64,000 bases of DNA from Pirellulaceae bacterium (GCA_029243025.1 JAQWSU010000045.1:1054001-1118000); one strand, 5' to 3'. Positions 7,943 to 18,111 are shown, counted from the stretch's first letter. Notes: a model not told the origin generated them from the sequence alone. A program made the numbers and translations.

Positions 7943-9685
7943 ATGTTTGGTCAGCTCATTACAAAACTTGTGATGATTGTTGGTTTCGCTTTGATTTCCG
8001 CCAGTAGCATTTTTTCCCAGGAGGCAGCCAATTCGCAGCAGTGCTGGCAAGGAACCCTCGATGTGGGCGTTGCCAAATTGCGTCTACGTTTTGACATCGA
8101 AGAGCTCGGAAATGACAAATACAAATGCACGCTAATTAGCCTTGACCAGGGCAATGCCAAAATCCCGGTGGATGTCTGCACGATCGCAAATGGCCAGATT
8201 GTCATCAAGTCAAATACCCTCAACCTGACCTTTGAGGGCCGCTATCAGAACGGAAAGACGAAGATTGCAGGCAAGTTTGCTCAAGCGGGAAAAACCTTTG
8301 ATCTCAGCCTCACGCCGGTCGATCCACCTGCCGTGAGCCGGCAGATCGAGTGTTGGCAAGGCACCATGAAAGCGGGCAGCCGCTCGTTTGATTTTCAATT
8401 TCGTGTCTTGGAATCCAACGACAAAGGTCGAACGGTCGAACTGGACAGTTTCAGTGAAGGCCTCGGTGGCGTGGAGGTTAAATCGGAATTCCGAGCTGAC
8501 GGAGTCACATTTGAAATCCCGTTGAGCCAAGCTCGTTTTGAAGGCAGCTACAACGACGATCAGACGCAAATCTCAGGTCACTGGCTACAGGGTGGGGACA
8601 AGTTTCCATTAAAGCTCGCCAAAGTGGCACCGTCGGATACACGATCTGTTGGACCGCTGAAACGGCCGCAGAATCCCAAGCCACCTTTTGCTTACAATTC
8701 GAAAGATGTTACTTTCGAGAACCTCGACAGCAAAATCACTTTGGCAGGTACGCTCACGACGCCGAAAGGGAAGGGCCCCTTTGCCTCTGTCGTGCTGATC
8801 ACCGGGTCCGGTCCCCAAGACCGTGATGAGTCACTGTTAGGGCACAAGCCATTCTTAGTGTTGGCCGATCATTTGACCCAAGCCGGAATCGCCGTACTTC
8901 GCTACGACGAGCGAGGTGTTGGTAAGTCGACCGGGCAGTTCGACGGTTGTGACTCCCAATGTTTGTCGAAAGACGTCGAGGCCGCCATCGATTTCCTTAA
9001 GACCCAACCGGAGATTGACGCTACAAAGATTGGCTTGATAGGTCACAGCGAAGGTGGATACATCGGCCCGATGATTGCGGCTCGCCGCAACGACATTGAC
9101 TTCCTTGTGATGCTTGCTGGTCCCGGCGTACCAGGCGAACAGATTATCATTGACCAAACAGAGAAGATTGGCCGAGCCGACGGGACACCAGAAGCCGTGC
9201 TAACTCTTAACCGGCGACTTCAGGAAGCCGTCTTTGCTGCGATTCGATCAGCCGACAATCAGGATGTGAAAAACGTCATTCGTCGCGAGCTCAACAAGTT
9301 CGCCGAGTCGCTTTCCGAGGATGAAAAAGACAACGAACTCGTCGAAAAAGCCCAAGCCGAAGTGACAAAAATGGATGATCCCTGGCTTTTATTCTTTTTG
9401 ACCTACGATCCTCGCCCCGCGTTGAAAGAAGTTAAATGCCCCGTACTTGTTCTGAGCGGTGCGAAGGATCTGCAAGTCACTCCTAGCTTGAATCTGCCCG
9501 AAATTCACAAAGCGTTACAGGCCAACGCCAACAGCCAATACGAAATTCATGAACTCCCCAACCTAAATCATCTTTTCCAGAACTGTGAAACCGGCTCACC
9601 ATCCGAGTATCGTCAAATCGAAGAAACCTTTTCACCGACGGCAATGGAGATGATCTCCAACTGGATCAATAACCACACCGACTGA
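7943..9685 (+). CDS. exported alpha/beta hydrolase with duplicated N-terminal domain
   Basis: A 580-residue protein with a signal peptide (LVMIVGFALISASSIFSQ). Residues about 30-125 and 135-228 are two related beta-rich copies, each beginning CWQGT and ending in a (D/P)LxL strand. Residues about 255-575 form an alpha/beta hydrolase: oxyanion-region LITGSGPQDRDES, nucleophile S369 in GHSEGG, acid D509 in SGAKDLQVTP, and histidine H543 in LNHLF. It probably cleaves esters or peptides in the periplasm or outside the cell. It heads a plus-strand run of secreted hydrolases, 57 bp ahead of the sialate-O-acetylesterase-like gene. Confidence 0.88.
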   Translation: MFGQLITKLVMIVGFALISASSIFSQEAANSQQCWQGTLDVGVAKLRLRFDIEELGNDKYKCTLISLDQGNAKIPVDVCTIANGQIVIKSNTLNLTFEGRYQNGKTKIAGKFAQAGKTFDLSLTPVDPPAVSRQIECWQGTMKAGSRSFDFQFRVLESNDKGRTVELDSFSEGLGGVEVKSEFRADGVTFEIPLSQARFEGSYNDDQTQISGHWLQGGDKFPLKLAKVAPSDTRSVGPLKRPQNPKPPFAYNSKDVTFENLDSKITLAGTLTTPKGKGPFASVVLITGSGPQDRDESLLGHKPFLVLADHLTQAGIAVLRYDERGVGKSTGQFDGCDSQCLSKDVEAAIDFLKTQPEIDATKIGLIGHSEGGYIGPMIAARRNDIDFLVMLAGPGVPGEQIIIDQTEKIGRADGTPEAVLTLNRRLQEAVFAAIRSADNQDVKNVIRRELNKFAESLSEDEKDNELVEKAQAEVTKMDDPWLLFFLTYDPRPALKEVKCPVLVLSGAKDLQVTPSLNLPEIHKALQANANSQYEIHELPNLNHLFQNCETGSPSEYRQIEETFSPTAMEMISNWINNHTD

Positions 9686-9742
9686 ACGTTCGCAGTGGCA
9701 ATCGGTTGATCCAGGCGTCCCAGCAAAGCATGAAGGCGTGAA

Positions 9743-11257
9743 ATGGAAACTCGTTTTACAATCTTATCCAGCCTGGTCATGACCTTAATGGTTGCGACCA
9801 ACACTTGGGCAGACGTCCAACTAAGCAACCTATTCACGGATCAGATGGTACTGCAGCGTGAGCTGCCCGTTCCCATTTTTGGGACGGCCTCACCGGGTGA
9901 ACAAGTTTCGGTCTCTTTCGCAGGTCAACTGCAAACCACATTGGCGGATCAGCAGGGCAACTGGATGGTGAAGCTTGCCCCCCTAAAAACGTCTGGCACA
10001 GCACAACAAATGGTCATCAAGGCAGCCAACACGATCAGGCTCTCGGACATCCTGGTGGGGGAAGTTTGGCTTTGCAGTGGCCAATCCAATATGGCGGGCA
10101 AGTTTTCCGCAGCAAAAGGTCGTTCCATCTCACCACAGGATTTGGCCAGAGATCATGCCGGATTCCGTTTCTGCAACAAGAACAGCGGATGGAAGTCACT
10201 GAATGAGAAGACACAAGCCAGCTGTTCTCAGGTTGGTTATTTCTTTGGCATGAAACTGTATCAGGAACTCGGCGTGCCCATCGGTCTGATCCAGCGAGCC
10301 ACTTCTGGCACACCCATTCAAAGCTGGATGGAGCAATCGGTTGCCGAAGAAATCCGCCAGGAGCTGGCGATTCCCAAACATTGGGGCGATCCCAAGCAAC
10401 CCAACCGAGCACACCGCGAATATGACGCCTGGATTCGCCCCCTGCTGCCTGTCGCATTTCGCGGCGTGATTTGGTATCAGGGAGAACGCAACGCCAAGAC
10501 ACAAACAGGCTGGGAGTATCAGCATCTGCTCAAACGACTGATCGAATCCTGGCGGAAAACCTGGGCAACGACGAACGGCGAACCGCTGCGAAAATTCCCC
10601 TTTTACTACGTGCAAGTCCCATCCCAACAACAAGGGCAAGAGTATCCCTGGCTGCGGGACAGCATGCGGCGAGTGCTCGACACAACAGACAATACGGGCA
10701 TGGCGATTTTCTATGATCACGGTCCCGACTTACATCCGAAAAACAAAAAACCGAGCGGCGAACGACTCGCGCTTTGGGCTCTCGCCAAGGACTATGGTAG
10801 ATCGAAACTGGTTCATTGCGGCCCGCTGCTGGACCAAGTGGCGATCGTCGACGACAAGGCGATACTAAGTTTCCGACATGTGGGGGGAGGCCTGCAAAGC
10901 ATGGCCGGTGGCCCACAGCTTTCTTTTTTTGAAATCGCCGGTACCGACGGCCAATACGTTCCGGCGCAAGCATCCATTGTGGGTGACACGGTCATCGTTC
11001 AGAGCGGCAAAATTAGTTCACCTGCCTTTGTACGTTACCTCTTCTGGAAAGGTGAACCGAATGCCGAGATCAGCTTGATCAATGCCGAAGGCCTGCCGGC
11101 TTCATCCTTCATGACCGACAATCTGAAACCCGTGAGAAAATCCCTGGGAATCAGCCAATCCAAGTCGACAACCGATCGCGATACAAAACGGTCGACAAAG
11201 GGGAAAAAGCGAGACGACAATCGAGCTGCTCGTCGCAGCAAGGACACGGATGCATGA
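9743..11257 (+). CDS. sialate O-acetylesterase (SASA-domain) family protein
   Basis: A 504-residue exported protein with GAAGG before the ATG and a signal peptide ending near TWADVQL. The early region (QMVLQRELPVPIFGTASPGE) and block VGEVWLCSGQSNMAG, with nucleophile S115, are diagnostic of SASA carbohydrate esterases, as are WYQGERN and a C-terminal DLHPKNK segment with the catalytic-type Asp/His. The family removes acetyl groups from sialic acids or other polysaccharides. The last roughly 35 residues are very rich in Lys, Arg, Asp and Ser and look disordered, which is unusual. It is likely cotranscribed with the alpha/beta hydrolase and the metallophosphoesterase. Confidence 0.9.
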   Translation: METRFTILSSLVMTLMVATNTWADVQLSNLFTDQMVLQRELPVPIFGTASPGEQVSVSFAGQLQTTLADQQGNWMVKLAPLKTSGTAQQMVIKAANTIRLSDILVGEVWLCSGQSNMAGKFSAAKGRSISPQDLARDHAGFRFCNKNSGWKSLNEKTQASCSQVGYFFGMKLYQELGVPIGLIQRATSGTPIQSWMEQSVAEEIRQELAIPKHWGDPKQPNRAHREYDAWIRPLLPVAFRGVIWYQGERNAKTQTGWEYQHLLKRLIESWRKTWATTNGEPLRKFPFYYVQVPSQQQGQEYPWLRDSMRRVLDTTDNTGMAIFYDHGPDLHPKNKKPSGERLALWALAKDYGRSKLVHCGPLLDQVAIVDDKAILSFRHVGGGLQSMAGGPQLSFFEIAGTDGQYVPAQASIVGDTVIVQSGKISSPAFVRYLFWKGEPNAEISLINAEGLPASSFMTDNLKPVRKSLGISQSKSTTDRDTKRSTKGKKRDDNRAARRSKDTDA

Positions 11258-11319
11258 GAACTGGCAGAAATCATTTCTTCCCAAAACGCATAAATGGCTG
11301 ATAGACCTTGGACCATAAG

Positions 11320-12432
11320 ATGAGACCCAACACCCTCGGTATCGCCGTCGCTTTCAGTTGCGTTCTCATCGGCTCTCGCATCGATGCGATGCCCCCCGCT
11401 GCGCAGTCAACCAGCTTGCAACCGTGGACGTTCATCAGTCTTCCCGACTTTTTGAATTTTGATATTGAATACCCACAAGCGGGCTGGGAAGACGCACTCG
11501 GCTTTATCATGAACTCGATGAAGAAAGAGCAACCGGCATTTGTGATGGTCGCCGGTGATCTTGTCATGGGCCATTGGGGAACTGAAAAAGAGGAAATCGA
11601 CAGCTGGGCAAACCGATACTATCCCGCTTGGTTGCAGCGGTTCAAAGATCATGGGCTCCAAGTCTATACGGCAATCGGAGACCATGAGATTGGTGATAAC
11701 CCCTGGCGGGGCGCCAAAGCCAAGGCGATACCTTTCTATAAAAATGCATTTCGAAGACATCTCAACATGCCGCTTAACGGTCCCAAGCACTTGCTGGGTA
11801 CGGCCTTTTACTGGATCCACCACAAGGTTTTGTTTGTTTCCGTCGACGTCTTCGAAACCGGCATCAGCAATCAGGGCCAGGTTGCAGCCGGCGTGACGGG
11901 TCAACAGCTACAATGGTTGGATCAACTCCTGAACACACATCGAAGCCAGGTGGATCACATCGTGGTGATGGGGCACACCCCCGTGCTCCGACCCGTGCGA
12001 AAGTTCAGCTCGTCCGGTATGCTGACCGTCGAAGGCCGAGAATCGCCGTTCTGGCAAACCATGGCCCGTCACAACGTTGATCTGTTCCTTTGCGGCGAGG
12101 TCCATGCCGTTACCTGCACACAAAAAGACGGTATTCAGCAGGTGGCCCATGGCGGCTTGATTGGCCGAACGACCAAGCCAAACTACATGGTCGTGACCGT
12201 ACATCCCAACCGTCTTGAGCTGACCCTCAAGGAAATCGACCTCGTCAACGGCACGGGCAGGCTATGGCAACAAGACAAACGCAATGGCCCCTGGGGCACC
12301 ATTACCATTAGCAACGACCGCAAACAAACGGGCTTCACTCCGATCGGTCAGATCACTATTAAAAAACTCAATGGCAAGAAATCGTTCGAAGGAGCCGGCG
12401 GATTTTTCGACGGAGCAGAGAATCTCGAGTAA
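11320..12432 (+). CDS. exported metallophosphoesterase
   Basis: About 370 residues from ATG 11320 (an in-frame TTG lies 12 bases upstream). A signal-like N-terminus (GIAVAFSCVLIGSRIDA) precedes a calcineurin-like phosphoesterase domain: SLPDFLNFD (variant of the first metal motif), VMVAGDLVMGHWG, AIGDHEIGDN, VVMGHTPVL and LCGEVHAVT, which supply the expected Asp, Asn/Asp and His metal ligands. It probably hydrolyses phosphomonoesters or diesters in the periplasm using a two-metal centre. The first motif differs from the canonical DxH, so activity is not certain. It sits 62 bp after the SASA gene. Confidence 0.85.
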   Translation: MRPNTLGIAVAFSCVLIGSRIDAMPPAAQSTSLQPWTFISLPDFLNFDIEYPQAGWEDALGFIMNSMKKEQPAFVMVAGDLVMGHWGTEKEEIDSWANRYYPAWLQRFKDHGLQVYTAIGDHEIGDNPWRGAKAKAIPFYKNAFRRHLNMPLNGPKHLLGTAFYWIHHKVLFVSVDVFETGISNQGQVAAGVTGQQLQWLDQLLNTHRSQVDHIVVMGHTPVLRPVRKFSSSGMLTVEGRESPFWQTMARHNVDLFLCGEVHAVTCTQKDGIQQVAHGGLIGRTTKPNYMVVTVHPNRLELTLKEIDLVNGTGRLWQQDKRNGPWGTITISNDRKQTGFTPIGQITIKKLNGKKSFEGAGGFFDGAENLE

Positions 12433-12545
12433 AAGAAATTGACAACCATGACCATCACGGAATCACTCGAAAAAAATGACCTTTTTTTGAGCGGCCATCC
12501 ACCGAAACACGCAAACGCAAACAGGAAAAACCAAAGACGCACCCC

Positions 12546-13208
12546 ATGAAAACAAAGTTATGGAAGGAACGCTGGAAAAACAATCGAATTGGTTTTCATC
12601 AGGAACAGGTGAATGCCCACCTGCAAGACTTTTGGAGTCGCCTCAATCCGAAGCCGAAAACGACCGTATTTGTCCCGCTGTGTGGCAAAAGCAACGACTT
12701 GCGCTGGTTGAGGTCACAAGGCCACTCGGTCTTGGGCGTTGAGGTGAGTCCGATTGCCGTGCGAGATTTTTTTGCTGAGAACCAATTGCAGCCAACGGTC
12801 AGTTCACAGGGATCTTTTGAACGTTGGGAAGCAGATGGAACTGCTATTCTGCTCGGAGATTATTTTTCCTTAACGGCCGAAGATGTAGAACAATGCGAGA
12901 CGATCTTTGACCGAGCTGCCTTGATTGCGCTGCCTCTAGAAATGCGTGTCGACTACGTGGAACACTCTCGTCGCTTATTCCGCGGCGGGCGCAACACTCT
13001 ACTGTCTACCCTCGAATATGATCAGTCGACTGCAGACGGTCCGCCCTTTTGCGTGATGGAATCAGAGGTGCATCGCCACTTCGGCAACGACTACGCCATT
13101 TCGCTCTTACGTACGACCAATGTCTTGGATGAATTGGGCGGACTGAGAAAACGTGGCGTTTCCACGGTGGATGAAAAAGTCTTTCAGTTAATCACCAACC
13201 GAGACTGA
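12546..13208 (+). CDS. tpm: thiopurine S-methyltransferase family protein
   Basis: A 220-residue SAM-dependent methyltransferase of standard TPMT length. Diagnostic features are the N-terminal WKERWKNNRIGFHQEQVN (family consensus W..RW....I.FH), SAM-binding VFVPLCGKSNDLRWL, and GHSVLGVEVSPIAV. Bacterial TPMTs methylate thiols and also selenium and tellurium compounds (family knowledge); the real substrate here is unknown. It is cytoplasmic with no signal peptide. It is the last gene of the plus-strand run, 113 bp after the metallophosphoesterase, and converges with the glutamine amidotransferase gene. Confidence 0.92.
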   Translation: MKTKLWKERWKNNRIGFHQEQVNAHLQDFWSRLNPKPKTTVFVPLCGKSNDLRWLRSQGHSVLGVEVSPIAVRDFFAENQLQPTVSSQGSFERWEADGTAILLGDYFSLTAEDVEQCETIFDRAALIALPLEMRVDYVEHSRRLFRGGRNTLLSTLEYDQSTADGPPFCVMESEVHRHFGNDYAISLLRTTNVLDELGGLRKRGVSTVDEKVFQLITNRD

Positions 13209-13300
13209 GAACTGTCGATCTCGAGACTCACGTCACTGGAACAGCTAGATGACACCTGGCTTCATCAGATAGCGATCTCAGCTTGAATGAGCAATCGATT

Positions 13301-14116
13301 TCAGATCGGAGAAAACGCACTGACCGTTGTCTTACCATCTTCGACAAGGACAAAGGACGACTCTGGCACTTTTTCCCAGTGTTTCGAGAGTTGGTCGAGC
13401 GGTTCGGATAGCACGATGACCGCACCCTCGGGCAGCGGTTCGTAGGTTCCGTGGATATTGCAAAACGCTTCAATGTGTTGACTGTGATACTGCGTGCGTG
13501 ACTGCTGATTACTTGAGTAGCGAACCGACCACAACCGCGATCCATCCGTCACGCAGGCACTGAATTGTATCGGCTCTCCAATCCCTTCCGCCTTGCGGAC
13601 TTTTTCGACATGCCCCATCGTGCGAGCCAATGCCCTGTACGGATCTTCTTTCAGCCCAAACGTGATCGCGAGGTAAAATAAGATTTCCGAATCAGTGGAA
13701 CCAGCAATCGAGTTGAACAATTTTGAATCGACGTCAAACATCAACCGGCGTTTCAGCTGATGAAATTCAGGAATAAATCCATTGTGCTGAAACAACCAGT
13801 TTTCAAAACGGAACGGGTGGCAGTTTGTTTTCTGCACAGGTGTTCCCGTCGCTGCACGAACATGGGAAAGAAACAACGACGAACGAATGTGCGCTGAAAG
13901 ATTGCGGTAATTCTCGTCATTCCAAGCTGGATGTGTATCACGATAAACGCAGGGCGTTTCGTCGGTACCATACCAGCCGACACCGAAACCGTCACCATTG
14001 GTCGTTTCAACGTTTTGTGTCGCTCGCAAGCTTTGATCGATCAGCGAATGATTCGGTCGAACCAAGAGATCACCAAGCCGAATCGGTGGTCCCATGTAAG
14101 CAAGCCAACGACACAT
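13301..14116 (-). CDS. class II glutamine amidotransferase
   Basis: A 271-residue Ntn-type amidotransferase. The ATG at 14116 is chosen because it gives MCRWLAYMG, exposing the catalytic Cys2 after removal of Met, and has AAGGAAG upstream; the longer frame has 59 extra residues without conservation. Other family motifs: NGDGFGVGWY, HVRAATGTPVQKTNCHPF, WLFQHNGFI and GSTDSEILFYL. The protein resembles the stand-alone EgtC/YafJ group, which hydrolyses gamma-glutamyl amides or glutamine. Its partner or substrate is not shown by the neighbours. Confidence 0.92.
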   Translation of the reverse strand: MCRWLAYMGPPIRLGDLLVRPNHSLIDQSLRATQNVETTNGDGFGVGWYGTDETPCVYRDTHPAWNDENYRNLSAHIRSSLFLSHVRAATGTPVQKTNCHPFRFENWLFQHNGFIPEFHQLKRRLMFDVDSKLFNSIAGSTDSEILFYLAITFGLKEDPYRALARTMGHVEKVRKAEGIGEPIQFSACVTDGSRLWSVRYSSNQQSRTQYHSQHIEAFCNIHGTYEPLPEGAVIVLSEPLDQLSKHWEKVPESSFVLVEDGKTTVSAFSPI

Positions 14117-14293
14117 AAAAGCTTCCTTCCTTTTGATCGCGACTGACAGTTCAACAATGCCAATCGCATATTCACCGATGACGAGCCAGTACTCGCGATT
14201 CGAGCCATCCGATCGCCGGATTTTGCCACAATCGTTGAACCGCGTAAAGCGCCGCGCTCCGCTGGCAACTGGCAAGTCACATCGAATATCCAC

Positions 14294-15313
14294 TTATTGG
14301 ATCGATCCTGGAGCAACTCGCACCAGTTTCACAATACGCCCATCAACGTTCCAATCCTGGACGTAAAGATTTCCATCCTGATCCCAATAGGAACCATGTG
14401 TTCCGCTGAGAATCCCTTCCTTCCACTGCGACTGCGGAACATTGAAGTTCACTCGTGTTGCAGGGTCAGGGTTGTGTCCCAACACGGCAATGATCGTATT
14501 GCTCTTGTCCAAAATCACCAAACGACCATGTAAATCTGGAACTGAGACATAATCACCTTGGATGGAAACTGACGTCGGCATTCCCAATCCCGTAACAACC
14601 TCTTCGATGAATTCACCGTTTAGGTCGTAGTGCAACAAGCGACCTTTCGGTTGATGATTACGGTCACAAATCAACAATCGGGCCGGTTCATAGCGAGTAT
14701 CAAGCGTCATACCATGAGCGGTATTGAATTCCTTCAGGCCGTTTCCTTTTTTGCCGAAATGACTGAGATACTTGCCGTTTTTGTCGTATCGAAAAATGTG
14801 GTTACTTGCATATCCATTCGACAAATAAATGTCACCATTCTCCGCCACCGTAATCGCCGTTGGATTGAATTTCTTCAGCCCCAAATCCGATTCCTCCGGA
14901 AAAGGTAACCGCAGGACAATCTCCCCCGTCTTCGAATGGAACTTGATTCCCTCCGCGTCGGCATTTCGAGCACCGTAAATAAATTCAGCGCCATTTTCAG
15001 ATCGAATTTCCATGTCGTGGAGATTGGAATAGTCTTTCCCCAAGTAGGACTGAACCACCTTTCCGTCCGGCGAAAACACCACGACACCTTTCTGAGCACT
15101 TGTGTAAATATTGCCCGCTTGGTCAATCACAACCGCCCCATGCGTCGGCCCCAATGCCGAACTCCCATCGGGTCGAAGCCCCCACCCCGGCACCGTTTCA
15201 AAGGTCATTTCCCCGCAACCCATCCGTACAGGATGTTGAGCCTCGTCGGCCGAAACTTCGACCTGCACACTTATTGCAATCAGGATGGCCAGACAGTTGT
15301 GTAAGTTTCGCAT
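14294..15313 (-). CDS. exported NHL-repeat beta-propeller protein
   Basis: A 339-residue secreted protein with a signal peptide (LAILIAISVQVEVSA). Successive blade-type repeats are visible: GAVVIDQAGNIYTSAQ, PTAITVAENGDIYLSNGY, FNTAHGMTLDTRYE, MPTSVSIQGDYVSVPDL and SYWDQDGNLYVQDWN. This is the six-bladed NHL propeller, also found in peptidyl-alpha-hydroxyglycine amidating lyases. No catalytic assignment is possible, so it may simply bind a ligand or act as a lyase or lactonase. It is transcribed away from the permease gene's end, with about 100 bp between. Confidence 0.82.
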   Translation of the reverse strand: MRNLHNCLAILIAISVQVEVSADEAQHPVRMGCGEMTFETVPGWGLRPDGSSALGPTHGAVVIDQAGNIYTSAQKGVVVFSPDGKVVQSYLGKDYSNLHDMEIRSENGAEFIYGARNADAEGIKFHSKTGEIVLRLPFPEESDLGLKKFNPTAITVAENGDIYLSNGYASNHIFRYDKNGKYLSHFGKKGNGLKEFNTAHGMTLDTRYEPARLLICDRNHQPKGRLLHYDLNGEFIEEVVTGLGMPTSVSIQGDYVSVPDLHGRLVILDKSNTIIAVLGHNPDPATRVNFNVPQSQWKEGILSGTHGSYWDQDGNLYVQDWNVDGRIVKLVRVAPGSIQ

Positions 15314-15415
15314 GTTGGTATTCCCTATCCTTGTTTACTGATCATCAGCTTTTACAACAAATGGCGAATCGCTTCGGTCCCGTCTTCAGCAAGGGGCCGC
15401 ATCCATTCTACCTCG

Positions 15416-17059
15416 CTAGGGTGGAATATCTTTATCCAAACCGCCGATCGGTTTGTGCGCTTCGCGGTACAATTCCGCCTTTTTATTATCCAAGGAGCAC
15501 CAAATCGCAATCAAAAAATTCACCATCGTCAATAAAACCAACAACAACAAATCCCAACCGAAGGGAATGGCTCCTGTACCGCCGAAGTTACCCAACCGAG
15601 ACAGCAGCGTAAGGCTTCCTAAGAAAGGGATCAGCCAAAGCGATTCGCGAATATCAAGCGACGACCACGGTTTTTTCTCAATCAACAATCGCTTGCAGAC
15701 AAGTGTGACTACCGATGCCACCACGATCAGCAGTAACAGCACAATGCTCGTCCATCCGCTCCAGTAAACAATCAGGGCAGACACCGTAAATCCCAACGTC
15801 GCAATCAAGCGAGGAAAAGGGATGTGGAATCTCTTTTCTGCATTGGGCATATGCCGACGCAAGGAAATCACGGCAACCGGTCCAATCGAAAACGACAAAA
15901 CAATCGCAGCAGAATTGATCGCAACAATGCTTTTGAACTCCAGAAGTGTTAACAACAAAAATCCCAACAAGAAATTCAGGATCATCGCATTGAGAGGAAT
16001 GCCCCGACGCGTCAATCTTTCAAACATCGCCGGTAAAAATTGATTCCGCGAGAGCGCAAACGCCAACCGGGCATTTGATCCGGTCGCGACCAGAGCCCCA
16101 CCCGCCGGACCAATCAAGGCACCACCATAAATCACTGCCGTTAACCAACTGATTCCAAGCGTTGCCGAAATGGCCGCTAAAGGTCCCAGTCCGTGAGATG
16201 CCTCCACCTTCACCCAGCCATTTTCAAGCTCGCTTGGATCCAATGCGCCAATGAACGCAATCTGCAAAAGCAGGTAGATAAAGAGCGGTAGCAATAACCC
16301 AAAGATCAACGCCAATGGAACATTACGTGATGGGTTACGCGTCTCACCCGCCATGTCCAGCGCGTGCCGAAAACCAATCAACGCAAAGACAATACCGCCA
16401 GTAGACACTGCGGATAAAATACCGTGGAGTCCATAAGGAGCAAATCCGGCTGTCTGCGAAAAATTTCCCGTATCAAACCGACTCACAATGAAGGTAATCG
16501 CAACCAGGACCGGCACCGCAAACTTCAACCAAGTGATCGCGGAATTGGCGCGAGCAAACGCGGCGGCTCCAATCGCATTAATCAGGATAAAAATGGTCAA
16601 CAAGAAACCAGCGATACCAAAGCCAAGAACGCTTAAACTGGCGTCGCCGGATTGACCGACTGCTGCACCGTCAACATGAGCGACGAGATCTGGCCAAGTC
16701 TGGGATGCGTAACGCATCACCACAGCCACTTCGATAGGAGCCGCCGTGCAATAACCCACCCAAGCAGTCCAACCAATCACCGCGGCCGTGATGTCACCGT
16801 GGGTATAGCGAGGAATCCGAGCAATACCGCCCGCCACAGGCAACACACTCGATACCTCGGCAAAACAAAAAGCAACTAGCAACATTGCCACGGCGCCGAT
16901 CGCCCACGAAATAATCGAAGCCGGTCCGGCCAACTGAGCCGTGAGCAAAGGAGAAAAAAGCCAACCTGACCCTAAGATTCCACCGGCAGCGATCAGGGTC
17001 AGGGCGACCAACCCCACCTGGCGCTGCAGCGCAGGTTGTTCCGTACTCGAACTCGACAT
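15416..17059 (-). CDS. APC-superfamily amino acid/polyamine permease
   Basis: A 547-residue integral membrane protein with about 12-14 hydrophobic helices. The N-terminus LVALTLIAAGGILGSGWLFSP is the APC helix 1 with its unwound G-GxG-type substrate motif, followed by AGPASIISWAIGAVAMLLVA. FALIGFRHALDMAGETRNPSRNVP is the conserved helix-6/loop region. It should import amino acids or amines by proton or sodium coupling. A hydrophilic tail follows the last helix (SLDNKKAELYREAHKPIGG). Substrate specificity cannot be read from the sequence. It starts at ATG 17059. Confidence 0.9.
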   Translation of the reverse strand: MSSSSTEQPALQRQVGLVALTLIAAGGILGSGWLFSPLLTAQLAGPASIISWAIGAVAMLLVAFCFAEVSSVLPVAGGIARIPRYTHGDITAAVIGWTAWVGYCTAAPIEVAVVMRYASQTWPDLVAHVDGAAVGQSGDASLSVLGFGIAGFLLTIFILINAIGAAAFARANSAITWLKFAVPVLVAITFIVSRFDTGNFSQTAGFAPYGLHGILSAVSTGGIVFALIGFRHALDMAGETRNPSRNVPLALIFGLLLPLFIYLLLQIAFIGALDPSELENGWVKVEASHGLGPLAAISATLGISWLTAVIYGGALIGPAGGALVATGSNARLAFALSRNQFLPAMFERLTRRGIPLNAMILNFLLGFLLLTLLEFKSIVAINSAAIVLSFSIGPVAVISLRRHMPNAEKRFHIPFPRLIATLGFTVSALIVYWSGWTSIVLLLLIVVASVVTLVCKRLLIEKKPWSSLDIRESLWLIPFLGSLTLLSRLGNFGGTGAIPFGWDLLLLVLLTMVNFLIAIWCSLDNKKAELYREAHKPIGGLDKDIPP

Positions 17060-18080
17060 GCGGCCTTGACCCCGTATCTAACTGACTTCACGCTGCGATG
17101 AATTTGGAAATAATCGCCTCTCGCCCTCTTCCTTTGCCAGAATGATACCGAGGAAATTTCGAATAGGCACTAGATCAACAGTGTAATTGAACAAATGGTA
17201 AAGCCCCACATGATGATTGCCATGTTTCGTTCTATTCCCAAGCTTTCGCTTGCATATATGTTTGAACATGACGATTCGCGATGATGGATAATTTGCTTGT
17301 TTCGCTCGCCAGCACGCCTCAAACCTTGCGGATCTGTTACATCTTCTTGATACCATCTTCCAGCTTCATGGCCACGATTCAATCGAAATCGCGTGCCATC
17401 GTGAAACGATTGATCGCCAGACTTATTCGCAAATCACACGCATTGAAAGTCGGTTTTTTGCGTCGCCGAAGAAATCCTTCCTAAAAATGAAATCCCGCCG
17501 TTAGGAGCTACCGCTGCGGGATGGACCATCGAACTATCAGGGAAAAGCTGATTGCTGATGATGGGCTTCGAGCTAACTGAAAAATTTGGAGTCACAACTT
17601 GAACTAGCCAACTATCCGGCAATCCATCTACTTCGACTGACCTAACAAGTAACGAACACACACATTGTCAAGTCGAATGATCACGTCACCAGTTAACAGC
17701 TTTATTGCGTAAAGAGGCAAACCGGCTGGCCAGATCGGAGGTACACGAATCAGGGCTTTACCGCTTTGACGAGGGGTGGAAAAAGGTGTTCTCCTCCACC
17801 ATCGAGCCCCCCGTTGTGCCATGTTCTCCAGCAAGGATTGATCACATCCGCTGAACAAAGATCAGGTACGGCATGATACAGATTGAACCGACAGCCCAAC
17901 CGAAGACAAGCACCTGAGAAAGATTGCAGAAATATCGCCGACTGAACGGGATCGTTTTCAAGAATCACGGTCGTGTCAGCAGTCGAATAACTCAGGAAGC
18001 AAAACGTGAAACCAGCCATTCATCACAGCCATTCAGACTGAATGGCAATTCTCAACCAACGCAGCTCCGAAGATGCACAT
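17060..18080. other. gene-poor region
   Basis: About 1 kb without a recognisable gene. Several minus-strand frames of 70-90 codons exist (around 17434-18019), but their translations overlap in different frames, lack family signatures and have no clear ribosome binding sites. They could be a decayed gene or chance. No tRNA, repeat or hairpin stood out apart from the terminator at the right edge. Confidence 0.35.
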
Positions 18081-18111
18081 AAAAAACGGGCGAACTAAAG
18101 AGTCGCCCGTT
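18081..18111 (-). terminator. intrinsic terminator for the LamG/PEP-CTERM gene
   Basis: Read on the minus strand: AACGGGCGA, a 9-base loop, TCGCCCGTT, then a continuing T run. The 9-bp GC-rich perfect stem with a T tract lies about 50 bp downstream of the stop of the gene at 18162-19340. Confidence 0.88.

Noticed and set aside
12466-12491. A/T-rich inverted repeat (CTC, G, A7, five bases, T7, GAG) between the metallophosphoesterase and tpm genes
   Set aside because: The stem is almost only A-T with one bulge and no following T tract, so I do not call it a terminator.
13301-14293. Long form of the glutamine amidotransferase
   Set aside because: The family requires Cys as residue 2; the ATG at 14116 gives MCRW and has AAGGAAG upstream.
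17434-18019. Overlapping minus-strand frames of 70-90 codons that might be a decayed gene
   Set aside because: They are in different frames, show no family motif and have no ribosome binding sites; a remnant cannot be distinguished from chance.
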